Below, in pieces: positions 13,969 through 22,130 of a stretch of 23,942 nt of DNA (its first letter is position 1; each line of letters opens with the position of its first letter). The translations under genes were made by a program, and so were the position numbers. Below the pieces are notes generated by a model that did no database searches, had not been told where the DNA came from, and saw only the letters and a program-made list of their open reading frames with translations. This DNA comes from Butyricicoccus_A sp945486175. GTDB lineage: Bacteria; Bacillota; Clostridia; Oscillospirales; Butyricicoccaceae. The stretch is taken from NCBI GenBank assembly GCA_945829445.1, contig CALZUY010000027.1, positions 1-23,942 on the forward strand, read 5' to 3'.

Positions 13969-16079
13969 CACAGCAGACCCGTTTGCCGGAGCTGCTTGCC
14001 CCGGCGGGCTCAATGGACGCGGTGCGCGCTGCCGTACAAAACGGCGCGACAGCGGTCTATCTGGGCTTTGGAACCTTTAACGCGCGGCGCGGCGCGAAAA
14101 ACTTTACTGCGGACGGGATGCGGCAAGCGCTGGCATACTGCCGCCTGCACGGCGTGAAAACCAATGTCACGGTCAATACGCTGGTTTCCGACCGCGAAAT
14201 CCCTGCACTGCTGCGCGACGTCCGCCTGCTGCTGGAGGCGGGTGCCGACGCGCTGATTGTACAGGATCTGGGCGCAGCGCGCTGCATCCGGGAACACTTC
14301 CCCGACGCGGTGCTGCATGCCTCGACACAGATGACTGTGCATTCGCTCGCGGGTGCACGTGCGGCGAAGGAGCTGGGCTTTTCGCGCGTCGTGCTGTCGC
14401 GCGAGCTGCCGCTGGAAGAGATCCGGTATATCACGGCGCACGCCGGTGTGGAAACAGAAGTGTTTGTGCACGGCGCGCTGTGCATGTGCTATTCCGGCCA
14501 GTGTGAGCTGTCCGCCGTCATCGGGCGGCGCAGCGGCAACCGCGGCATGTGTGCCCAGCCGTGCCGCCTGCCGTATGGCGGCAAAAACCGGTATCCGATG
14601 AGCCTGAAGGACTTGTGCCTGCTGCCGCGTTTGCGCGCGCTGTGTGAGGCGGGCGTGTCCTCGCTCAAAATCGAAGGGCGCATGAAGCGCCCCGAATATG
14701 TCGCGATTGTCACAAAAATTTATGCGGCGGTGCTGAACGAAGGCCGTGCGCCCACGCGGGACGAGCTGGAAACGCTGGAAAAGGTGTTCTCCCGCGACGG
14801 CTTCACGCAGGGCTATCTGGATGACCGCATTGGCCCGTCGATGTTCGGCATGCGCGCGCCGACACCGGAGAAGGGGCTTGCCCCGCTGTATGATGCGGCG
14901 GCGCGCACCTTTGCCGAGGGGCAGGAGCGAACCTGTGCCGCGGTGTCATTTGCCTTTTCGGCACATGACGGCGCACCGGTTACGCTGCATGCGGATGACG
15001 GCGCAAACACCGTGACAGTCACGGCAGACATCCCGGAACGCGCACAGAAGCGCGAGACAACAACAGAAGACATTGAAAAATCCCTGCGCAAGACAGGCGG
15101 CACGATGTTCGGCGTGCAGGATATCGATATCCAGTTGGACGGCGGGCTGCGCATCGCGGCGAAGACGGTCAATGACCTGCGCCGGCAGGCGCTCGCCGCA
15201 CTGGAGGAAAAGCGCATGGCAGTGCCGCCGGTGCGCGAATGTGATGCTGCGGATGACATCCCGGCAATCGAAACCGGCTTTTCCGGTTATACTGTGCAGG
15301 TGCGGGAGCTGGCACAGCTCACGGATGCACTCGCGCAGCTGCCGGTACAGGCGTATTACGTGCCCGCCCATGAAATCGCAGCGCACAAAGCGCGCGCGTC
15401 ACAGCTGCTGGCGCGCGGCTGCACACTCGTCCCCGTCCTGCCGCGCATCGTGTGGGACAGGGAGCAGGAGCAGGTGCTCGGACAGCTGGAAGCATGCAGG
15501 GAAATCGGCTGCACGGCGGCGCTGTGCGGCACCATCGGGCAGATTGCCCCGGTGCGCGCACTTGGCATGCAGGCATTCGGCGATTTCGGGCTAAACGCGT
15601 TCAATTCCGGCGCACTGGAGGTGCTGCGCGGCATGGGGATCGCGCGGCAGACGCTGTCGTTTGAGCTGCGGCTGCCGCAGGTGCGTGACCTGAAAAAGCC
15701 GCTGGAAACCGAGCTGATTGTATGCGGCAGGCTGCCGCTCATGCTGACGGAAAACTGCATGATTGCCGGACGCGAGGGCGGCTGCAAGCGCGACGGCACG
15801 GGCAGATGCGCGGACGGCGCATATTACCTGACTGACCGGCGCGGTGCGAAATTCCCCGTGTTCCACGAGGAGCACTGCCGCACCAGCCTGTACAATTCGC
15901 AGCCGCTGTTTCTGGAACCCGACGAATACCGACAGACCGGCATCACGTATGCCCGGCTGCTGTTTACCGATGAATCCCCGGCGCAGGCGGCACATATCGC
16001 GCGCGCGGTGCTGGCGGGTGAAACGCCGGACTTCGGCGTACAGCCCACGCGGGGATTATATCGCAGAGGAGTGGAATAA
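13965..16079 (+). CDS. U32 peptidase-family protein (RlhA/YdcP-like)
   Basis: A 704-residue protein. Residues 1-260 are the U32 barrel with the family signature from E163 to S183 (EVFVHGALCMCYSGQCELS). Cysteines 173, 180, 196 and 200 form the pattern that ligates an iron-sulfur cluster in related U32 proteins. The second half matches the collagenase-associated extension (DUF3656-like) seen in E. coli RlhA, which hydroxylates cytidine 2501 of 23S rRNA. Although annotated as peptidases, several U32 members are rRNA or tRNA hydroxylation proteins, so an RNA-modifying role is the better guess. Translation starts at GTG inside the zapA stop (GTGA), with no strong ribosome site, implying coupling. 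The C-terminus is intact; dut follows after 6 bases. Confidence 0.9.
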   Translation: MTQQTRLPELLAPAGSMDAVRAAVQNGATAVYLGFGTFNARRGAKNFTADGMRQALAYCRLHGVKTNVTVNTLVSDREIPALLRDVRLLLEAGADALIVQDLGAARCIREHFPDAVLHASTQMTVHSLAGARAAKELGFSRVVLSRELPLEEIRYITAHAGVETEVFVHGALCMCYSGQCELSAVIGRRSGNRGMCAQPCRLPYGGKNRYPMSLKDLCLLPRLRALCEAGVSSLKIEGRMKRPEYVAIVTKIYAAVLNEGRAPTRDELETLEKVFSRDGFTQGYLDDRIGPSMFGMRAPTPEKGLAPLYDAAARTFAEGQERTCAAVSFAFSAHDGAPVTLHADDGANTVTVTADIPERAQKRETTTEDIEKSLRKTGGTMFGVQDIDIQLDGGLRIAAKTVNDLRRQALAALEEKRMAVPPVRECDAADDIPAIETGFSGYTVQVRELAQLTDALAQLPVQAYYVPAHEIAAHKARASQLLARGCTLVPVLPRIVWDREQEQVLGQLEACREIGCTAALCGTIGQIAPVRALGMQAFGDFGLNAFNSGALEVLRGMGIARQTLSFELRLPQVRDLKKPLETELIVCGRLPLMLTENCMIAGREGGCKRDGTGRCADGAYYLTDRRGAKFPVFHEEHCRTSLYNSQPLFLEPDEYRQTGITYARLLFTDESPAQAAHIARAVLAGETPDFGVQPTRGLYRRGVE

Positions 16080-16085
16080 TAACAG

Positions 16086-16538
16086 ATGATAACCGTGAAG
16101 TTCCGGCGCATTGCGTCGCCGCAGGGCCGCCTGCCCGCGCTGCCGCGCCGGGCAACCGAAGGCTCTGCCGGTGCAGACCTGTGCGCCAATATTGACGAGG
16201 CAGTCACCGTGCCGCCGATGGGGCGCACCGTCATTCCGACCGGGCTCGCTGTCGAGCTGCCGGATGCGGGCTATGGCGCGTTTGTGTTTGCGCGCAGCGG
16301 GCTGGGCATCCGGCACGGCCTCACGCTGTCCAACGGTGTCGGCGTGATCGACAGCGATTATCGCGGCGAAATGTGTGTCGGGCTGGTCAACCTGTCCGAC
16401 ACGGCATATACCATAGAGCCGGGCGAACGCATTGCACAGCTGTGCATCCTGCCTGTCGTGCCGTTTGCGGCGGAGGAAGTGCAGGAGCTGGGCGAAACCG
16501 CACGCGGCGCGGGCGGTTTTGGTTCGACCGGACGATAA
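16086..16538 (+). CDS. dut: dUTP diphosphatase
   Basis: A 150-residue trimeric-type dUTPase that hydrolyses dUTP to dUMP and pyrophosphate, keeping uracil out of DNA. All five motifs are present: TEGSAGADLCA, the FARSGLGI phosphate loop, GVGVIDSDYRGEM with the catalytic Asp, GERIAQLCILP, and the C-terminal RGAGGFGSTG that closes over the site. The start is ATG 16086, six bases after the U32 stop; the nearest Shine-Dalgarno (GAGGAG) lies rather far upstream within the U32 gene, so translation is probably coupled. It pairs logically with Maf downstream, another nucleotide-pool cleaner. Confidence 0.97.
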   Translation: MITVKFRRIASPQGRLPALPRRATEGSAGADLCANIDEAVTVPPMGRTVIPTGLAVELPDAGYGAFVFARSGLGIRHGLTLSNGVGVIDSDYRGEMCVGLVNLSDTAYTIEPGERIAQLCILPVVPFAAEEVQELGETARGAGGFGSTGR

Positions 16539-16554
16539 AGGAGGAACAGCATTG

Positions 16555-17157
16555 ATGATACCGCAGTATCATCCGATTATACTGGCGTCACAGTCGCCCC
16601 GCAGGCGCGAGCTGCTGGCGCGCATCACGCCGGAGTTTGAAATCTGTCCGGCAGATGTGGACGAAAGCCTGTCGCCGGACTGTACGCCGGAAGAGAATGT
16701 GCGCCAGCTGGCACAGCGCAAGGCGCGTGCCGTGTTCGCACAGGCGGAGCCCGGCGCACTGGTCATCGCGGCGGATACCATTGTCGTGTGTGACGGCATC
16801 ATACTGGGCAAGCCGGAGGACGAGGCGGACGCGGTGCGCATGCTGCGGATGCTGTCCGGGCGGACGCATCAGGTCATGACGGCAGTCTGTGTCAAAACCG
16901 CAGATGCCGAGTGCGCAGAGGTATCCATCACCGATGTCACCTTCCGCGCGCTGCATGACGGCGAGGCGGAGACCTATGCCGCATCGGGCGAACCGCTGGA
17001 CAAGGCGGGCGCCTATGGCATCCAGGGCGCGGGCGGCCTGTTTATTTCCGGCATCCGGGGGGACTATTACGGCGTAATGGGGCTTCCTATCTGCCTGCTG
17101 GGTGAAATGCTGCGGCAGGTGTGCGGCGGTACAAACGTAGAAACGCAGAAAGGTTGA
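16555..17157 (+). CDS. maf: Maf-family nucleotide pyrophosphatase
   Basis: A 200-residue Maf protein. It carries the family signature LASQSPRRRELL near the N-terminus and the catalytic Asp D74 in IAADTIVV, then YGIQGAGGLFISGIRGDYYGVMGLP. Maf enzymes remove pyrophosphate from dTTP, UTP or modified nucleotides and are linked to septum formation in Bacillus. The ATG at 16555 follows AAAGGAGG, which overlaps the dut stop codon; a TTG one codon earlier is a weaker alternative. In many clostridia maf is followed by radC and mreB, but here its stop is directly followed by the mreC GTG. Confidence 0.95.
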   Translation: MIPQYHPIILASQSPRRRELLARITPEFEICPADVDESLSPDCTPEENVRQLAQRKARAVFAQAEPGALVIAADTIVVCDGIILGKPEDEADAVRMLRMLSGRTHQVMTAVCVKTADAECAEVSITDVTFRALHDGEAETYAASGEPLDKAGAYGIQGAGGLFISGIRGDYYGVMGLPICLLGEMLRQVCGGTNVETQKG

Positions 17158-18015
17158 GTGGACTTGCGAAAAATCTGGAATAAAATCGTCCATGCCAGAT
17201 GGTTTCCCGCGGCAGTGGTTGCGGCGGTCGTCTGTGTGATGCTGTCGGTCTATACCGGCGTGTCCGGAGAGGGCAGCATCGTGACACGCGCGGTCAGCAC
17301 GGCACTGATGCCGGCACAGCGCGCGATTACGCACGCCGCCGTGTATGTGGCGGATACATACAATAAATATTTTAAATATGACGAGCTGGTGGCGGAAAAT
17401 GAATCGCTCAAGCAGCAGGTCACGGAGCTGACCGGCCAGCTGGAGGACGCACAGGCAGCGGTCAATGAGAACAAAGACCTGCGCGAGATGCTGGGCGTCG
17501 CAGAGCGCAACACCGAGTTCACCTATGCCGCGGCAGAGGTCATCGGGCGCACGCTGGATGAATGGTCGAGCGTGCTGACCATTGATGCGGGCAGCGCGGA
17601 CGGGCTGGAGAAGAACGACAGCGTCGTGACCGCACAGGGCATGGTCGGCTATATCAGCAGCCTGACCGAGCATTCCGCACAGGTCACAACCATCCTCGAC
17701 AGCAATATGTCTGCGGGCGCGCGCCTTGTGCGCACCGGTGAAATTGCGGTTGCACAGGGTGATTACCAATTGATGACTGAGGGCAAGCTCAAGGTCAGCT
17801 ATCTCAGCCGCGATGCGGATGTCGTCGTCGGCGATACGGTACAGTCCTCCGGCTCGGGCGGCATATTCCCGAAGGGGCTGGGCATCGGCACGGTCGAAAG
17901 CATCCAGACCGAGAGCGACGGCATGTCCAACTATGCGATTATCCAGCCGCTGGTTGATATTTCCTCGCTCACGCGCGTGTATATCATCACCGAGACAGCC
18001 GTCACCGGTGGATAA
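17158..18015 (+). CDS. mreC: Rod shape-determining protein MreC
   Basis: A 285-residue bitopic membrane protein. A short basic N-terminus is followed by one membrane helix at about 17-34, then a coiled coil (about 72-105) and a C-terminal beta domain with the MreC pattern VIGRTLDEWSSVLTIDAGS, GMVGYI, LLDSNM-like ILDSNMSAG and IFPKGLGIGTV. It links the MreB elongation machine to PBP2 on the outer face. The start is GTG, immediately after the maf stop with zero spacing, and AAAGG lies four bases upstream. mreD follows after 12 bases. Notably, mreB is not next to it. Confidence 0.96.
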   Translation: MDLRKIWNKIVHARWFPAAVVAAVVCVMLSVYTGVSGEGSIVTRAVSTALMPAQRAITHAAVYVADTYNKYFKYDELVAENESLKQQVTELTGQLEDAQAAVNENKDLREMLGVAERNTEFTYAAAEVIGRTLDEWSSVLTIDAGSADGLEKNDSVVTAQGMVGYISSLTEHSAQVTTILDSNMSAGARLVRTGEIAVAQGDYQLMTEGKLKVSYLSRDADVVVGDTVQSSGSGGIFPKGLGIGTVESIQTESDGMSNYAIIQPLVDISSLTRVYIITETAVTGG

Positions 18016-18027
18016 GGAGGGCGCGGC

Positions 18028-18558
18028 ATGAATCAGAAACTGTCTGCCGGCCTGCGCACTGCACTGTGTATCCTGCTGCTCGCGCTGGCGTATGTATTGC
18101 AGACCAGCCTTGGGCTGCGCATTTCACTTTTCGGCATGCATATCGATCTGCTGCCGCTGGTTGTCGCGGCGGCCGGCATTGTGATGGGCCCGGGCGCGGG
18201 ACTGGCGTGCGGGCTTGCCGCCGGCGTGCTCTATGACGTTTCCGGCGCGGGTATCGAGGGCATGTACCCATTTTATTATATGATCTGCGGCATTGTCTGC
18301 GGCCTTTTCCGCGGGCGTTTCAACGGGCGCGAGATACGCGGCACCATGCTGTGTTCGGTGTGCATCATCACCGTGCTCGCCGTGCTGCGGTATCTGTTCT
18401 ATTTTCAGTTCGGCAGCACCGGTATTTTGCCCTTTGTGCGCGATATGGTGCTGCAGGCACTGCTTGCGGTGGTATTCAGCCCGCTCGTGCTGGTCATCGT
18501 GCGCAGGATCAGCGGCAGAAAAAAGCCGAAGGCGGCTGTACTGCCGCCGGATGCCTGA
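18028..18558 (+). CDS. mreD: Rod shape-determining membrane protein MreD
   Basis: A 176-residue integral membrane protein with about five hydrophobic helices, starting at LCILLLALAYVLQTSL and continuing to LLAVVFSPLVLVIV, and a basic C-terminus (RRISGRKKPK). The motif SLFGMHIDLLPLVVAAAG and the GPGAGLACGLAAGVLYD stretch are typical of MreD. It regulates the MreC-PBP2 interaction during wall elongation. AAGGAGG precedes the ATG by 7 bases. It lies between mreC and PBP2 as in most mre operons. Confidence 0.93.
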   Translation: MNQKLSAGLRTALCILLLALAYVLQTSLGLRISLFGMHIDLLPLVVAAAGIVMGPGAGLACGLAAGVLYDVSGAGIEGMYPFYYMICGIVCGLFRGRFNGREIRGTMLCSVCIITVLAVLRYLFYFQFGSTGILPFVRDMVLQALLAVVFSPLVLVIVRRISGRKKPKAAVLPPDA

Positions 18559-18573
18559 CGGAAGGAGAGAGCA

Positions 18574-20643
18574 ATGGATCTTCACAAAAAACAGCAGATG
18601 CATCGGCTGGCCGTGCTGGCAGGCGGTGGAGTAATCTGCGGGCTGATCGTTGTGGCGAACCTGTTTTCCCTCCAGATCATCCACGGCGACGAATACGCGG
18701 ACCAGGCGAACCATTTGTTTACCTATACCAGTACCTCAGCCGCCTCCCGCGGCGACATTCTCGACCGCAACGGACAGACGCTGGTCACAAACACCACAGT
18801 ATATGGCCTGCGCATCACGTATGCATTCTGGGAAAAGGACGGGCAGAACGATAAGATCTTACAGCTGGTCAACATGATTGAGGCGGATGAAGAAGCGGAG
18901 CTGAACGATACGCTGCCGATTTCCTCCGGACGCTATGGCGCCTATACCTACATCAAGGACACCGATTCATCTGATTACACCAGATTGCAGAAATTCTGTG
19001 GAAATCAGGGCTGGGACACCGATATGAGTGCGGATGCCGTGATGACGGCACTGCGCGAAAAATATGAGATTCCTGCCGAGACCAGCATGACGGATGCACG
19101 CAAAATTGTCGGCGTGCGCTATCAGATGGAGCAGGAACAGTTCTCAATGTACAATGCCTTCAGCCTTGCGAGCAACATCTCGATGGATCTGGTCGCAAAA
19201 ATCAGCGAACAGCATGAGGATTATCCCGGCGTCGAGGTCGATACGCGCGCGGAGCGCGATATCCAGACGGAATATGCGGCGAATATCCTCGGCTATGTCG
19301 GCCCGATTTTTGCGGAGGACTGGGATAAATATAAAGAAGAAGGCTATTCGATGAACGCAAAGGTCGGCAAGACCGGCGCGGAGCAGGCATTTGAGGAATA
19401 TCTGCGCGGCACGGACGGCGAGCGGACGATTGAGACCGACTCGCGCGGCAATGTCGTCAGCGAAAAGGAAACCGTCGAGGCGCAGTCGGGCAATAACGTC
19501 GTACTGACGCTGGACATCAACCTACAGAAGGTGGCGGAGGAATCGCTTGCCAGCCGCTGCCAGAGCATCAGCGGTGCACGCGGCGGCGCAGCGGTCGTCA
19601 TCGATGTCACCAACGGCGAAATCCTCGCGCTCGCGAATTATCCGACCTACAACCTGAAGACGTTCAATGAGGATTACAACGAGCTGAGCCAGGATGAGCT
19701 GACCCCGCTGCTCAACCGCTCGATTGCGGGCACGTATGCGCCCGGCTCGACCTATAAAATCTGTACGGCGGTCGCGGGGCTGGAGGAAGGCGTCATCGAC
19801 GCGGATACCGAAATTTACGACGAGGGCGTATATACCTATTTCAAGGGCTACCAGCCGCGCTGCTGGATTTATTCTTCGACCGGACAGGGACATGGCTGGG
19901 AGGATGTAACCGAAGCGATTCAGGATTCCTGCAACTATTTCTTCTTTGAAACCGGACGGCTGCTCGGCGGCGAAAAGCTGGAAAGCTATGCAAAGCAGTT
20001 TGGCTTCGGCGATTATACCGGACTGGAGCTTTCGGGCGAAAAGAAGGGCCGCGTCGCGGGACCGACCGCACGTGCCGCTGCACAGAAAAACGATTCATCG
20101 CTGCGCGACTGGTCGGGCGGCGACACCATTCAGGCAGCCATCGGCCAGGGCGACAATGCGTTTACCCCGCTGCAGCTGGCGAACTACTGTGCGGCCATTG
20201 CGACCGGCGGCACACAGTATGAAGCCCACCTGCTGCGCTCGGTCAAGGCATACGACTACTCCGAAACGGTCTACACCAAGGAGAGCCGGGTGCGCAGCAA
20301 AATTGAGGCACAGGACAGCACCTGGGATCTGGTTCACGAGGGCATGGCGAAGGTAACCGGCGAGGACGGCACCGCTGCAAGCGTGTTCCAGAACTACCCG
20401 ATCAAGGTCGCGGGCAAATCCGGTACCGCACAGGTCACCGGCACAGAGCAGGACAACGGCGTGTTCATCTCGTATGCACCGTATGACGACCCGCAGATTG
20501 CCGTCTGTGTCGTCATTGAGGGCGGCGATTCGGGCAACAATGTCGCACCGGTCGTGCGCGATATCTACAATGCGTATTTCTATTCGCGCAGCGGATCGGA
20601 CACCACCAGCGACGACACCGGCAATTACGATGTCATTGCCTGA
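18574..20643 (+). CDS. mrdA: Penicillin-binding protein 2 (elongation transpeptidase)
   Basis: A 689-residue class B penicillin-binding protein that crosslinks peptidoglycan during rod elongation. There is one membrane anchor at about 10-33, then a dimerisation/pedestal domain starting at SRGDILDRNGQTL. The transpeptidase domain carries the three active-site boxes: S392-T-Y-K395, S452-C-N454 and K615-S-G-T618. The second half of the pedestal (about 85-215) is longer than in E. coli and resembles the extended N-terminal lobes of clostridial PBPs. AAGGAG precedes the ATG by normal spacing. It is the last of the mreC-mreD-PBP run; minD follows after 142 bases with its own promoter. Confidence 0.95.
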   Translation: MDLHKKQQMHRLAVLAGGGVICGLIVVANLFSLQIIHGDEYADQANHLFTYTSTSAASRGDILDRNGQTLVTNTTVYGLRITYAFWEKDGQNDKILQLVNMIEADEEAELNDTLPISSGRYGAYTYIKDTDSSDYTRLQKFCGNQGWDTDMSADAVMTALREKYEIPAETSMTDARKIVGVRYQMEQEQFSMYNAFSLASNISMDLVAKISEQHEDYPGVEVDTRAERDIQTEYAANILGYVGPIFAEDWDKYKEEGYSMNAKVGKTGAEQAFEEYLRGTDGERTIETDSRGNVVSEKETVEAQSGNNVVLTLDINLQKVAEESLASRCQSISGARGGAAVVIDVTNGEILALANYPTYNLKTFNEDYNELSQDELTPLLNRSIAGTYAPGSTYKICTAVAGLEEGVIDADTEIYDEGVYTYFKGYQPRCWIYSSTGQGHGWEDVTEAIQDSCNYFFFETGRLLGGEKLESYAKQFGFGDYTGLELSGEKKGRVAGPTARAAAQKNDSSLRDWSGGDTIQAAIGQGDNAFTPLQLANYCAAIATGGTQYEAHLLRSVKAYDYSETVYTKESRVRSKIEAQDSTWDLVHEGMAKVTGEDGTAASVFQNYPIKVAGKSGTAQVTGTEQDNGVFISYAPYDDPQIAVCVVIEGGDSGNNVAPVVRDIYNAYFYSRSGSDTTSDDTGNYDVIA

Positions 20644-20733
20644 CAGGTGTGCATCTTTGGGGCACTCTGACGGATTTTTCCCGTTTCGCTCTGTTATGTT
20701 TGTAACGAATGTGAAAAAAGATAACAGAAGCAC

Positions 20734-20762
20734 TTGTGTAAAACTGGGAATTGGTATATAAT
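20734..20762 (+). promoter_or_regulatory. Promoter of minD
   Basis: TTGTGT (20734-20739), 17 bases, then a perfect TATAAT (20757-20762), with a leader of under 20 bases before the start codon. An inverted repeat TCTGTTAT/ATAACAGA (20690-20728) with a 23-base spacer lies just upstream and could be either a weak terminator for the mre genes or an operator. Confidence 0.65.
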
Positions 20763-20785
20763 TTTTTTAACTGGCAGGAGGAGTT

Positions 20786-21535
20786 ATGACGAAGATCATT
20801 ATCATTGCATCCGGCAAAGGAGGAACAGGCAAAACCTCGCTGGCAGCCGGCCTCGGCGCGGCGCTGGCGGCACGGGAACACCAGGTCCTCGTGATCGACG
20901 GAGATTCCGGCCTCCGCAATCTGGATATCGTGCTCGGCATGAGTGACCGCGTGGTATTCAGCTTTGCTGATGTGGCATCCGGCATGATCCCGCTGATGGA
21001 AGCGGCGGCACGCCACCCCTCACTGGAACGGCTTTTCCTGCTGACCGCACCGGCGGAACCGCTTGCGTCCGGTGCGCTCACCGGAGACGGCATGCGCAGG
21101 CTCGCGGAGCAGGCGCAGGATGCCGGCTTTGACTACATCCTGATCGACGGCCCCGCCGGACTGGCGGAGGAGTTCCATGCATTTGCCGCGGTCGCGAGTG
21201 AGGCGATTGTCATCACCTGCGGCGGTGAGGGCAGCCTGCGCGGCGCCGAACGCATGGCGCGTGTGCTGGAGGATGACGGCGTGCCCAGGGTGCGCCTTGT
21301 CGTCAACCGCATCCGCCGCCGCCTGATTCGCCGCGGCGCCATTGGCACGGTGGACGACGCGATGGATGCCACCGGCCTGTGCCTGCTGGGCATTGTGCCG
21401 GAGGACGAGGAGGTATCGGTGAGCGCCGGGAAGGGCGTGCCGATTGCGTCGGAAAAGGTGCGCAGCGCGGCAAATGCATACCGCAGCATTGCGCGGCGCC
21501 TGGACGGAGAGGATACTCCGCTCATGCGCCTGTAA
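20786..21535 (+). CDS. minD: MinD-type division-site ATPase
   Basis: A 249-residue ParA/MinD ATPase. The deviant Walker A motif GKGGTGKT contains both lysines (K11, K16), and DGDSGLRNLDIVLGMSDR is the MinD version of switch I. DYILIDGPAGL is the Walker B/switch II area; GPAGL has the position of the MinD DSPAGIE motif. MinD places the division site with MinC, and with MinE or a topological factor. Here no minC or minE is adjacent, and the C-terminus (RRLDGEDTPLMRL) does not form the usual amphipathic membrane-targeting helix. It may still be a MinD with an altered tail. AGGAGG lies before the ATG. Confidence 0.88.
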   Translation: MTKIIIIASGKGGTGKTSLAAGLGAALAAREHQVLVIDGDSGLRNLDIVLGMSDRVVFSFADVASGMIPLMEAAARHPSLERLFLLTAPAEPLASGALTGDGMRRLAEQAQDAGFDYILIDGPAGLAEEFHAFAAVASEAIVITCGGEGSLRGAERMARVLEDDGVPRVRLVVNRIRRRLIRRGAIGTVDDAMDATGLCLLGIVPEDEEVSVSAGKGVPIASEKVRSAANAYRSIARRLDGEDTPLMRL

Positions 21536-21546
21536 TGCGGGAAAAT

Positions 21547-21574
21547 ATGACAAGAACTATTTCATGGATAGAAT
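21547..21574 (+). promoter_or_regulatory. Possible internal promoter before mgsA
   Basis: ATGACA (five of six to consensus), a 16-base spacer and TAGAAT (five of six) lie between minD and mgsA. The 77-base gap has no hairpin, so read-through from minD is also likely. Confidence 0.4.
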
Positions 21575-21612
21575 AGGAATCGCATTGTTTTAGGAAAGAA
21601 GGTGTCTGAGTC

Positions 21613-22023
21613 GTGAACATCGCATTGATCGCTCATGACAAGAAGAAGGAACTGATGGTTCAGTTTTGTATGGCATACTGTGGCATTTTATCCAAGCACC
21701 GGCTGTGCGCCACCGGAACGACAGGCAAGCTGGTCGCGGATGCTACCGGGTTGAACATTGAGAAGTATCTGGCAGGTATGCAGGGCGGCGAGCAGCAGAT
21801 CAGTGCCCGCGTGTCGTATAATGAGATCGACATGGTGCTGTTTTTCCGCGACCCAAACTCCAATACCGAATACGAGCCTGATCTCCACTCGCTCGTGCGG
21901 CTGTGCGATATGCATAATATCCCGATTGCGACGAATGTGGCAACTGCGGAGATGCTGGTTCTCGGTTTGGATCGCGGCGACCTCGACTGGCGCGATATCG
22001 TAAACCCCAAGCCGAAGAGATAA
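21613..22023 (+). CDS. mgsA: Methylglyoxal synthase-like protein with altered active site
   Basis: A 136-residue protein matching methylglyoxal synthase, which turns dihydroxyacetone phosphate into methylglyoxal and phosphate. Typical segments are ALIAHDKKKELMVQF, CATGTTGKLVADATGLNIEKY and HNIPIATNVATAEMLV. Counting against E. coli MgsA at a constant offset of 11, H19, D20, D91 and D101 are kept (H8, D9, D80, D90), but the catalytic D71 is Glu (E60, GGEQQ instead of GGDQQ), H98 is Tyr (Y87) and the DPLxxxPHxPD loop reads DPNSNTEYEPD. Activity may be reduced or changed. Start is GTG with AAGAAGG about 9 bases upstream. In clostridia mgsA commonly follows the min genes, which supports the identity. 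A strong terminator follows. Confidence 0.88.
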   Translation: MNIALIAHDKKKELMVQFCMAYCGILSKHRLCATGTTGKLVADATGLNIEKYLAGMQGGEQQISARVSYNEIDMVLFFRDPNSNTEYEPDLHSLVRLCDMHNIPIATNVATAEMLVLGLDRGDLDWRDIVNPKPKR

Positions 22024-22037
22024 CCATCACAGATAAT

Positions 22038-22063
22038 CAGGCGGTTTCCAACCGCCTGTTTTT
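22038..22063 (+). terminator. Terminator after mgsA
   Basis: A perfect 9-bp stem CAGGCGGTT/AACCGCCTG closes a three-base loop and is followed by TTTTT. It lies 15 bases past the stop and isolates the hisS-aspS unit. Confidence 0.93.
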
Positions 22064-22130
22064 CGTCGCGTCCGTTTTGTTCGCGGCAGAAACATAGAGA
22101 GTACTATTGACGAAAGGAACCACCGATTTT

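Noticed and set aside
16588..17769. 393-codon minus-strand open frame across maf and mreC
   Set aside because: It crosses two well-supported genes on the opposite strand and has no recognisable motif.
22064..22130. T-box leader for hisS
   Set aside because: Only about 65 bases separate the mgsA terminator and the start codon, with no specifier stem or T-box sequence.
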